The position numbers and the translations under genes are program-made. From an uncultured Bacilli bacterium (GTDB taxonomy: Bacteria; Bacillota_I; Bacilli_A; RF39; UBA660), in assembly GCA_934096535.1 (NCBI GenBank), contig CAKOMC010000007.1:1-44995 (forward strand): a stretch of 44,995 nucleotides of DNA, written 5' to 3'. Below, piece after piece: positions 25,901 to 31,953 of the stretch. Every line of letters begins with the position of its first letter. Position 1 is the stretch's first letter. Below the pieces are notes generated by a model that did not search any database, was not told where the DNA came from, and was given only the letters and a program-made list of their open reading frames with translations.

Positions 25901-27487
25901 GAAGGTAATCCTTTAGGGTCAACTTACTCTAGTGGTTTTGATCTTCCCGATAAAAAATGTCCCCACTGCGATATTCCTATGATTAAAGATGGTCAAGATA
26001 TCCCATTTGCTACCTTCTTAGGTTTTAATGCTGATAAAGTACCAGATATCGATTTGAATTTTAGTGATTTGAATCAAGCGAGTGCTCATGATTATACGAA
26101 AGTATTGTTCGGGGTTGATAATGTTTATCGAGCAGGAACTATTGGTACTGTTGCTGAAAAGACGGCTTACGGGTATGTTCGTGGTTACTGTGAAGATAAA
26201 GGCATTATTATGCGTAACTTAGAAATAGAGCGTTTAGCTATGGGTTGTACTGGAGTTAAGAGAACAACAGGTCAACACCCTGGGGGGATTGTTGTTATTC
26301 CCGGGTACATGGAAGTTTATGACTTTACTCCATTCCAATATCCCGCTGATGATCCAACGAGTGTATGGCGTACTACTCACTTTGATTACCATGCTATTGA
26401 TGCTGATGTCTTGAAATTAGATATTTTAGGTCATACTGATCCAACTCAGTTAAGAATGATTCAAGATTTAACTGGTGATGATATTACTAAAGTACCTTTA
26501 GATGATAAAGCAACCATGTCAATATTTACATCAACTAAGGCTTTAGGGGTAACATCAGAACAGATAATGTGCGATACTGGTACTTTGGGAGTTCCGGAAT
26601 TTGGTACTCCATTTACTATTTCTTTAGTTAAGGATACTAAACCAACTACTTTTGCCGAACTTATTAAAATATCAGGTTTGTCCCATGGTACGGATGTATG
26701 GCTTGGCAATGCTCAAGAATTAATTGCTAAAAATGTTGTGCCTTTTTCCAAGGTTATTGGTTGTCGTGATGATATTATGGTCGATTTAATGTATCGTGGA
26801 CTGCCACCATTTAAAGCCTTTAAAATCATGGAATTTGTTCGTAAAGGTCGTGCTTCTAAGCCGAAAGACCACGAAGAGTGGGAAGGTTATGTCAAGTTAA
26901 TGCGTGAGTATAATGTAGAAGATTGGTTTATTGATTCATGTGCTAAAATTAAGTACATGTTTCCTAAGGCTCATGCAGCTGCTTATGTTACCAGTGCGTT
27001 TAGAATCGCTTGGTATAAAGTTCATAAGCCAATTGTTTATTATGCTTCTTACTTTTCGACCAGATTTGATGATTTTGATTTAGAAGTCATGGTTAAAGGC
27101 TATGATACAATAAAAGCCAAGATGGCTGAATTAATGGCTAAAGGATATGATGCTACTAATAAAGAAAGTAGTTTATTAGAAACTTTGAAGTTAGCTTTAG
27201 AAGCTACTGCTCGAGGTATTAAATTCAGTAATATTGATATTGAAAAAAGTGATGGTAAAAACTTTGTTATTAAAGATGAGTATACTTTGATTTGTCCGTT
27301 TAAAGTTTTAGATGGTCTAGGGGATTCGGTTGCTACTAAAATAATTGAAGAAAGAAACAAACAACCATTTATAAGTATTGAAGATTTGCAAAGTCGTGGT
27401 AAGGTTAGTAGTACAACAATTGACAAGTTAAGAACCCTTGGTGTCTTAGATGATTTGCCAGAAACTTCACAATTAAGTTTATTTTAA
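22970..27487 (+). CDS. polC: DNA polymerase III PolC-type alpha subunit with proofreading exonuclease
   Basis: PolC is the main replicative polymerase of low-GC Gram-positives. The 1505-residue product contains an N-terminal domain and an OB fold. A PHP domain follows with intact histidines (ELHTHTMMSAMD, VTDHNCVQSF). An inserted DEDD exonuclease has VVFDTETTGF, AHNAKFD and HRADYDAEGTAY. A zinc-binding Cys cluster (CSKCKL...KCPHC) and the polymerase motif VPDIDLNFSD are also visible. The PHP residues needed for metal binding are retained, unlike in the upstream DnaE. AAGGAG lies in the end of dnaE, and only two bases separate the genes. The product is slightly longer than the typical 1440 residues. 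It uses TAA and has no immediate terminator. Confidence 0.98.
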   Translation: MSSEELFFQSLGINDLTAYQNYKIKEVLLDEKKREFNVVMMLPDDLSPQDVDKLYQACKRGINGNIKVNLTIESNITDKDKIISIFKYVLNNYISTKPSLSGIIDNNVTMDDDIIIVEVNTKIEEKLVLEGVKSLINRLNLYGIKDINITTMVNVLKQEEIKKLMESSHEEQIVKEVSPVFLGKHIDGDIMKINDIMGDTKNVIIEAFIFGEIATLEKETINIITLKVSDKTNSILAKIFKKDHDEFNEVMDNLKAGGWYRIHGNVEFDTFAKELVLKVRNMEHIASKENKVKDEAEVKRVELHTHTMMSAMDAVIPAEALVKFAYNLGHKAIAVTDHNCVQSFPELYHTVENINKGKDPKDHFKVLYGTEINVVNDDIDVVFNNREYNLLDQTYVVFDTETTGFYAGSDQMIEIGAVKIKNNEVLDRFDELIDPHRPLPQKIIDLTYITDDMLKGKENEDVVTQKFLEWVGDLPLVAHNAKFDISFMKAACNKYNLGEFNATVLDTMSMARMLHPDWPNHKLSTLTKKLNIPWDEDKHHRADYDAEGTAYAFYKFCKDFDQQNISTTTKLVNSIDTESLVKFAYPFHATIIAKNRDGLKNLFKIISMANTKYLYKNEQPKIPRKEISNLREGLIIGSACVNNEIFEKAAGMEDEELVNMMSFYDYIEVQPLSVFSHLIGVDRKFNNEIEAQNYLKRIIRVAKEAGKPVVATGDVHNLTKEDLIYREIIVNTKFNGKLHPLNRKGMNVPNMYLKTTNEMLEEFSFLGDDTAYEIVVTNPNKIADMIEEIEVIIATPKPFAPKIPNSIETMTELVYTKARNWYGDVLPYHIEDRLAKELYGDSLKEAITYYVNKDEAITDKEKEIFAILHKTIVGGYNCVKDYIKGYLKDTLEEVPNDEELDKEAKKKLGGIIGAGYDVIYLIAQKLVKHSNDEGFLVGSRGSVGSSFVACMMGITEVNSLAAHYRCSKCKLSIFDDEEGNPLGSTYSSGFDLPDKKCPHCDIPMIKDGQDIPFATFLGFNADKVPDIDLNFSDLNQASAHDYTKVLFGVDNVYRAGTIGTVAEKTAYGYVRGYCEDKGIIMRNLEIERLAMGCTGVKRTTGQHPGGIVVIPGYMEVYDFTPFQYPADDPTSVWRTTHFDYHAIDADVLKLDILGHTDPTQLRMIQDLTGDDITKVPLDDKATMSIFTSTKALGVTSEQIMCDTGTLGVPEFGTPFTISLVKDTKPTTFAELIKISGLSHGTDVWLGNAQELIAKNVVPFSKVIGCRDDIMVDLMYRGLPPFKAFKIMEFVRKGRASKPKDHEEWEGYVKLMREYNVEDWFIDSCAKIKYMFPKAHAAAYVTSAFRIAWYKVHKPIVYYASYFSTRFDDFDLEVMVKGYDTIKAKMAELMAKGYDATNKESSLLETLKLALEATARGIKFSNIDIEKSDGKNFVIKDEYTLICPFKVLDGLGDSVATKIIEERNKQPFISIEDLQSRGKVSSTTIDKLRTLGVLDDLPETSQLSLF

Positions 27488-27527
27488 TGAAAATTTGTGG
27501 TATCCTTATGTTAGGAGGATAACGAAT

Positions 27528-27764
27528 ATGTCAAAGAAAGATTTAAAAAATTATAATGATAAATTATTATGTTATGCTATTTTAATTTTAACTATTGGGT
27601 TAGTTGGTGGTTCCTTCTTTATTGCAGTTGGTATGAGATGTGATTCTTTAAATGCTATTGGTTTTTGTATGATGGGTTCAGTTATTATGCTTACTTTCTT
27701 TGTGATTTCTGTTGTGATGTACTTGGTTGCAAAAAAGGAAGAACTAAAAGTTTTATTTGAATAG
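27528..27764 (+). CDS. Small two-helix membrane protein
   Basis: The 78-residue protein has two hydrophobic helices (about residues 14-35 and 43-68) joined by a short loop containing Cys. I do not recognise a family. An upstream frame from 27495 would add residues, but AGGAGG (27513-27518) lies nine bases before the ATG at 27528, so that start is chosen. It begins 40 bases after polC, and may be cotranscribed with it because no terminator is seen between them. A terminator follows. Confidence 0.65.
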   Translation: MSKKDLKNYNDKLLCYAILILTIGLVGGSFFIAVGMRCDSLNAIGFCMMGSVIMLTFFVISVVMYLVAKKEELKVLFE

Positions 27765-27771
27765 TTAAGGT

Positions 27772-27809
27772 AAACTGTTAGAAGTCTTTTAGATTTTTAG
27801 CAGTTTTTT
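27772..27809 (+). terminator. Intrinsic terminator after the polC region
   Basis: AAACTGTTA (27772-27780) pairs with TAGCAGTTT (27798-27806, one G-U), with a 17-base loop and a run of six T residues. Confidence 0.65.
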
Positions 27810-27917
27810 GTTAATTAAGAACTTTGGTGATTGTTCTTGTTTAAGTGATGTTTAGATGATTTAATAATTTTTTAAATTTAAAAATGAAATTTATTACTAA
27901 GATGAGCATTAAAAAAA

Positions 27918-27948
27918 TTGTACAAAAGTTATTTATTTATGATAGAAT
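27918..27948 (+). promoter_or_regulatory. Candidate extended -10 promoter for 27980-28366
   Basis: TTGTAC (27918-27923) and TAGAAT (27943-27948) are 19 bases apart, longer than usual, but TGA directly precedes the -10. The start codon is 32 bases downstream. Confidence 0.35.
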
Positions 27949-27979
27949 AATTATAGATAAAAGAATAGGTTGTGAAAGA

Positions 27980-28366
27980 ATGAAAAAATTTAATGCGGAA
28001 AAGGCTTTACGAAAAATTGAAAATAAGAAGAAATTAAAGAGTGTTTCTAAGTATGTTGGTATTGTTGGTTCTTTTTTAGTAATTGGATTTATTGGTATTT
28101 ACTTTGCTTATTCAAAATTTTTTGTTTCTCAAGACACGGAAGTTGTTAAGACTACGGTTGGTAATTTTTTATATGGTGATGTAATTATTAGTTCTTATAT
28201 TAACGGTACTTACTCTTCAATAGTTCCAACCAAAGATGAAGGATACACTGTTTCAAGTGTCAGTTGTGATAATGGGGCCACTGGTACATGGGATAATGAT
28301 AAATGGGGAATACTTGTGACTAATCTAAGTCAAAGAACTAAATGTAGTGTTTATTTTACTAAATAA
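27980..28366 (+). CDS. Membrane-anchored surface protein with a CDNGATG...W domain
   Basis: The 128-residue protein has a basic N-terminal cytosolic tail, one membrane helix (about 23-45) and an extracellular domain of about 80 residues. The end of that domain has two Cys about 35 residues apart (VSCDNGATGTWDNDKWGI and TKCSVYF) with conserved Trp-Asp spacing, likely one disulfide. A longer frame from 27884 exists, but the ATG at 27980 follows GTGAAAG and gives a sensible membrane topology. No function is recognised. Confidence 0.65.
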   Translation: MKKFNAEKALRKIENKKKLKSVSKYVGIVGSFLVIGFIGIYFAYSKFFVSQDTEVVKTTVGNFLYGDVIISSYINGTYSSIVPTKDEGYTVSSVSCDNGATGTWDNDKWGILVTNLSQRTKCSVYFTK

Positions 28367-28406
28367 GTTTGGACGAATTTATAATAATTAATAAATTAAG
28401 CAATAA

Positions 28407-28456
28407 AAAAATAGGAAGTGTAGTTGTTAATGAAATTTTAGCTGCTTCCTATTTTT
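28407..28456. terminator. Bidirectional intrinsic terminator
   Basis: A 12-bp stem AAAAATAGGAAG (28407-28418) pairs with CTTCCTATTTTT (28445-28456), with A/T tracts on both sides. It serves the surface gene on the plus strand and the XRE gene on the minus strand; the stop of the latter (28455-28457) overlaps it. Confidence 0.75.
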
Positions 28457-28700
28457 ATTTTGTTTTAAAGAATTTGGTAATGTCTGTGTTTAGGGCATCT
28501 GATATTCGACCAAGGTAACTAATTGTTATATGTTTATATCTATTTTCATTTTCAATATCACAAATATATTGTCTTGAAATATCGGTCATATCCGCTAAAT
28601 CCTGTTGAGTTAAGTTTCTGTCTTGTCTAATTCTTTTCAAGTTTTTTCTAATTAAATTGTAATAAAATTCATCATCATGATAATAAGTATTATTTTGCAT
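28455..28700 (-). CDS. XRE-family helix-turn-helix regulator
   Basis: The 81-residue protein is nearly all one Cro/C1-type DNA-binding domain (about residues 16-78). It has LKRIRQDRNLTQQDLADMTDISRQYICDIENENRYKHITISYLGRISDALN; the helix-turn-helix is around TQQDLADMTDISRQYICDIE. There is no extra domain, so it may bind as a dimer without a ligand pocket. GGTGA lies before the ATG at 28700. It is transcribed against its neighbours, and its targets are unknown; the nearby gene-poor stretch may contain them. Confidence 0.88.
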   Translation of the reverse strand: MQNNTYYHDDEFYYNLIRKNLKRIRQDRNLTQQDLADMTDISRQYICDIENENRYKHITISYLGRISDALNTDITKFFKTK

Positions 28701-28967
28701 AAATTCACCAGCAATATTGATAAAGTTTTAAATAGCTCAATAACCAGATATTTTGATGAAAAGTTTACAGAGTATGATGGCAGTATTAGTCTTTGGCATT
28801 TTAACAGCAATGCTACAATTTTATATCAGGCTATTTATGAAAATGAAACTTTTGATAAGATTGGTTATCTAAAAGAAAATAATAATACTTGGTTTAATAT
28901 GGGAATTTCTACATTTTATAATTACGCGCCAATAATTGAGTTTGTGATGGGAAGATTGGGAGAATAA
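28677..28967 (+). pseudogene. Uncertain ORF in a gene-poor stretch, probably a remnant
   Basis: A 96-codon frame begins inside the 5' end of the XRE gene on the opposite strand. It has no ribosome binding site, and its first twelve codons look like antisense shadow (MIISIILHKF). The later part (SITRYFDEKFTEYDGSISLWHFNSN...EFVMGRLGE) looks protein-like but matches nothing I know. A further 18-codon frame (MAIYNKEKTIKTYYVYKI) overlaps its stop. I suspect decayed sequence of a lost gene. From 28968 to 29108 I see nothing else. Confidence 0.3.
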
Positions 28968-29108
28968 TGGCTATATATAATAAGGAAAAAACTATTAAGA
29001 CTTATTATGTTTATAAGATATAGGTATGATACATTATAAGGCTAAAATAAGCAACAATTTTTAAGAGAATATGCTAAAAATTTTAGTGGAAATAGTCGAC
29101 AAAGGCGA

Positions 29109-29137
29109 TTGACATATATAAGATACTTTGATAAAAT
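29109..29137 (+). promoter_or_regulatory. Strong promoter of the rplU-prp-rpmA operon
   Basis: A perfect TTGACA (29109-29114), a 17-base spacer and TAAAAT (29132-29137) with a TGA extension. The start codon of rplU is about 100 bases downstream, leaving a leader. Confidence 0.8.
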
Positions 29138-29143
29138 AACAGA

Positions 29144-29222
29144 TGTTTTAAGGGCTTTCTTAAAACCGCACTGAAAAGGTTAAAAGAGTTTTGATACCAC
29201 CTTAAGGGCGTGTCTTAAATTT
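29144..29222 (+). promoter_or_regulatory. Structured leader, probably the L21 autoregulatory leader
   Basis: Between the promoter and rplU lies a foldable leader. One hairpin is TTTTAAG/CTTAAAA (29146-29152 with 29159-29165). A second is AAGGT...ACCTT (29176-29180 with 29199-29203) with an inner stem. A third, TTAAG/CTTAA (29202-29206 with 29214-29218), would compete with it. Leaders of this position are known to mediate ribosomal-protein feedback in Bacillota, so L21 control is inferred from position and structure only. Confidence 0.5.
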
Positions 29223-29237
29223 ATAAGGAGGGAAATT

Positions 29238-29540
29238 ATGAAAGCAATTTTTGTAACAGGTGGAAAACAATATTGTGTTTCTGAAGGCGAAGTAGTTTAT
29301 GTTGAAAAATTAGATGCTGAAGTTGGTAAAGAAGTAACTTTTGATGAAGTTCTTATGGCTGGCGAAGTATTTGGTAATCCAACAGTTAAAAATGCAAGCG
29401 TTGTTGGCGTTGTTGAAAAACAAGGTAAACAAAAGAAAATTACTGTATTTAAGTATAAACCTAAGAAGAAATATCGTAAAAAACAAGGACATAGACAACC
29501 TTATACTAAGGTTACTATTAAGTCTATTAATGTTAAATAA
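29238..29540 (+). CDS. rplU: 50S ribosomal protein L21
   Basis: L21 is a large-subunit protein that contacts L20 and 23S rRNA. The 100-residue product has the family signature: MKAIFVTGGKQYCVSEGEVVYVEKLDAEVGKEVTFDEVL, then NPTVKNASVVGVVEKQGKQKKITVFKYKPKKKYRKKQGHRQPYTKVTIKSI. It has the usual length. AAGGAGG lies seven bases before the ATG. It is the first gene of the rplU-prp-rpmA operon, the order found in many Bacillota. Confidence 0.97.
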   Translation: MKAIFVTGGKQYCVSEGEVVYVEKLDAEVGKEVTFDEVLMAGEVFGNPTVKNASVVGVVEKQGKQKKITVFKYKPKKKYRKKQGHRQPYTKVTIKSINVK

Positions 29541-29542
29541 TT

Positions 29543-29854
29543 ATGATAAAAGTGAACTGTGTAGTATCTAATGGTTTAATTGAGAGGTTAAGTATTAAGG
29601 GTCATGCTGATTATGATACTTTGGGTAAAGATATTGTTTGTGCGGCTGTATCTAGTATAGTTACAACAACTATAAATAATATAATAGCTTTAGAAGAAAA
29701 TACAATTAAATACGATACTAAAGAAGGTAATGTTTGCATTACTGTTCTAAGGAATAGTGATGTTACTAATAAACTTTTAAATGTTTTAATAGATATGTTA
29801 AAAGAGTTAGCAACTGACTATCCACAAAATATAAAAATAGGAGGATTAAAATGA
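29543..29854 (+). CDS. prp: Ribosomal-processing cysteine protease Prp
   Basis: Prp cleaves the N-terminal extension of ribosomal protein L27, a step needed for a functional ribosome in Bacillota that have the extension. The 103-residue product has the catalytic pair His (GHADYDTLGKD) and Cys (DIVCAAVSSIV) spaced as in the family. Length is as expected. It starts two bases after rplU and ends in TGA overlapping the rpmA ATG (ATGA), so the three genes are tightly coupled. The substrate, the L27 precursor, is encoded directly downstream with a fitting cleavage motif. Confidence 0.93.
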   Translation: MIKVNCVVSNGLIERLSIKGHADYDTLGKDIVCAAVSSIVTTTINNIIALEENTIKYDTKEGNVCITVLRNSDVTNKLLNVLIDMLKELATDYPQNIKIGGLK

Positions 29855-30138
29855 ATTTTATGAAATTGAATATCCAATTATTTGCTCACGTTAAGGCTCA
29901 AGGTTCTACTCAAAACGGTAGAGATTCTGTTGGTCGTAGATTAGGCGCTAAGGCTAGCGACGGTGAAGTTGTTAGTGCTGGTTCAATAATCTATCGTCAA
30001 AGAGGAACTAAGATTTATCCAGGAACAAATGTTGGAATGGGAAAAGACCATACTCTATATGCTTTAGTAGCAGGTGTTGTTAAATTTGAACGCTTAGGTA
30101 GAGATAAGAAAAAAGTAAGTGTATACGAAGTTAAGTAG
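29851..30138 (+). CDS. rpmA: 50S ribosomal protein L27, with cleavable N-terminal extension
   Basis: L27 reaches the peptidyl transferase centre with its N-terminus. The product begins MNFMKLNIQLFAHVKAQGST; NIQLFAH fits the Prp recognition site, with cleavage predicted after LFA. The mature body follows with NGRDSVGRRLGAKASDGEVVSAGSIIYRQRGTKIYPG and ends YEVK. I chose the ATG at 29851 because AGGAGG lies seven bases upstream; an ATG three codons later is the alternative. The gene overlaps the prp stop by four bases. Its last codons form a terminator. Confidence 0.96.
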   Translation: MNFMKLNIQLFAHVKAQGSTQNGRDSVGRRLGAKASDGEVVSAGSIIYRQRGTKIYPGTNVGMGKDHTLYALVAGVVKFERLGRDKKKVSVYEVK

Positions 30139-30155
30139 TGTATACTTCTTTTTTT
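30117..30155 (+). terminator. Intrinsic terminator of the rplU operon
   Basis: AAGTGTATAC (30117-30126) pairs with GTGTATACTT (30138-30147, two G-U pairs) over an 11-base loop, followed by seven T residues. The rpmA stop is inside the loop. Confidence 0.7.
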
Positions 30156-30156
30156 A

Positions 30157-30165
30157 TGCTATAAT
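30157..30165 (+). promoter_or_regulatory. Extended -10 promoter for the HerA-like operon
   Basis: TGC followed by a perfect TATAAT (30160-30165) forms an extended -10 directly after the rplU terminator. No convincing -35 is seen. The start codon is 30 bases downstream. Confidence 0.55.
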
Positions 30166-30194
30166 TTCTTTAGAAGATATAAAGGTAGGTTAAT

Positions 30195-31952
30195 ATGTTT
30201 GGAAAAATTATAGAATTAAGAGATAATTATATATATTTAGAAAATAAGCTTGGAAGAGCAGAAACTAACTTAATTGGGTATCATGTTATTTTTAATGATT
30301 CTAATAAGACTTTGGTTGGTGAGATTGAAAATATCAGTATTGAGAAAATAGAAATATTACTTATTGGAGAAATAAAAAACAATATGTATATGGCGGGTAT
30401 TATAAAAAAGCCTAGTCCTAATGCAACAGCTAGGATAATAACTAAAAAAGAATTAGAGTATTTACTTGGGAGTCAGGATTACAGTAATCGGAGCAATTTG
30501 CTGGTTGGGAACTCTTTGATTTATGAAGGATTTAAAGTTACGGCCGATAAAAACCGATTCTTTAGTGGTCATTTTGCCATTTTGGGAAACACGGGTTCGG
30601 GTAAATCTTGTGCAACAGCTAGACTTTTACAAAATTTGTTTTATAGCAATGATGATAAACTACCAATTAATTCTCATTTTGTAATTTTTGATGTCTTTGG
30701 AGAATATAAAAGTGCTTTAAAAGGAATAGAAAGTATTAATGGATTAGGTTTTAAAAGTTATTCGACGAGTCCTAAAGAAGATGATATGCCGGTAAAGATT
30801 CCTGCTTACTTTTTAGGAGTCGATGATTTAGCACTTTTACTTAATGTTAATGATTATAATGTTATACCAGTAATTGAAAATACATTAAGATTAACTTATA
30901 TTTTTACTAGCAAGGACCCTGATACAGTTAAGTATAAAGATTACATTATAGCCTCAACCCTAATGGATATTTTATCGTGTGGTAAACCAGCAGCTGCTAT
31001 TCGTGATCAGATAATTGCGGCTTTAACAAAGTTTAATACGGTTAATATTAGTTTAGATTCAATTATTCATCAACCTGGGTATGATAGAACTCTTCGTCAA
31101 TGTCTACTTATTGATAGTCAAGGTAAAATGAATGCTATTGGTCCTTTAACCGATTTTATTAAAATGTTTTTGAACTTTGATTTAAATGAATTAAAAATTA
31201 AACCTAATTTTATTTATACTTTAGAAGATTTACAAGTAGCATTAGATTTTTCGTTACTTAATGAAGGGGTGTTAAATTCCAGTGCCAGATATGATAAGTT
31301 AAATACTTTAAAGATTAGATTAAATTCTATAATTAATAGTGAATATAAGAATATATTTGAGTTTAGTGATGTTATTTCTAAGACAGATTATATTAAACAG
31401 TTTTTTAAGGCTAAAGATGGTAAGAATGCCCAAATAATTAATATTAATTTAAATGGGGTTGATGATAGAATGATTAAAATTTTATCAAAAATATATGGTA
31501 AAATGTTCTTTGATTATGTTACTAACTTAGAAAAAAGAGCTAGTTTCCCTATTCATATTGTTATTGAAGAAGCCCATAGATATGTCCAAAATGATCATGA
31601 TTATGAGGTTTTAGGATATAATATTTTTGATAGAATTACTAAAGAAGGAAGAAAGTATGGTATTCTACTGGGACTTATTACGCAAAGACCTAGTGAGTTA
31701 TCTACAACTAGTTTATCACAGTGTTCAAACTTTTTAGTACTTAGACTTCACCATCCTGATGATGTTGATATTGTAAGTAGAATAAGTGCAGCGGTAAATA
31801 AAAATATGTTAGAAAGAGTAAAAACTTTACGCTCAGGTATGCCTTTATGTTTTGGAACAGCCTTTAATATTCCTGTAATTGTGGATATGGCTTTACCTAA
31901 TCCAATGCCTACTTCAACTAGTGTTGATGTCGTGAAGGTTTGGTATAATTAA
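30195..31952 (+). CDS. HerA-like ATPase (DUF87, FtsK-HerA superfamily)
   Basis: The 585-residue protein has a short N-terminal beta-barrel-like domain (about 1-75, HAS-barrel type). A RecA-fold follows with Walker A GNTGSGKS at 131-138 and FDVFGEYKSAL near 165. Walker B is IHIVIEEAHRY (Glu458-Glu459), and LLGLITQRPSEL near 492-502 is the sensor/arginine region. These features are those of HerA, a hexameric DNA-translocating ATPase. Archaeal HerA works with NurA nuclease; bacterial relatives also occur in defence systems with Sir2 or DUF4297 partners. Here no nuclease follows. The next gene starts one base after the stop. AAAGGTAGG lies before the ATG. A role in DNA repair or in defence is inference. 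Confidence 0.88.
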   Translation: MFGKIIELRDNYIYLENKLGRAETNLIGYHVIFNDSNKTLVGEIENISIEKIEILLIGEIKNNMYMAGIIKKPSPNATARIITKKELEYLLGSQDYSNRSNLLVGNSLIYEGFKVTADKNRFFSGHFAILGNTGSGKSCATARLLQNLFYSNDDKLPINSHFVIFDVFGEYKSALKGIESINGLGFKSYSTSPKEDDMPVKIPAYFLGVDDLALLLNVNDYNVIPVIENTLRLTYIFTSKDPDTVKYKDYIIASTLMDILSCGKPAAAIRDQIIAALTKFNTVNISLDSIIHQPGYDRTLRQCLLIDSQGKMNAIGPLTDFIKMFLNFDLNELKIKPNFIYTLEDLQVALDFSLLNEGVLNSSARYDKLNTLKIRLNSIINSEYKNIFEFSDVISKTDYIKQFFKAKDGKNAQIININLNGVDDRMIKILSKIYGKMFFDYVTNLEKRASFPIHIVIEEAHRYVQNDHDYEVLGYNIFDRITKEGRKYGILLGLITQRPSELSTTSLSQCSNFLVLRLHHPDDVDIVSRISAAVNKNMLERVKTLRSGMPLCFGTAFNIPVIVDMALPNPMPTSTSVDVVKVWYN

Positions 31953-31953
31953 A

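Noticed and set aside
29341..29571. A 76-codon frame overlapping rplU
   Set aside because: It is an out-of-frame shadow of rplU and prp, both of which are secure.
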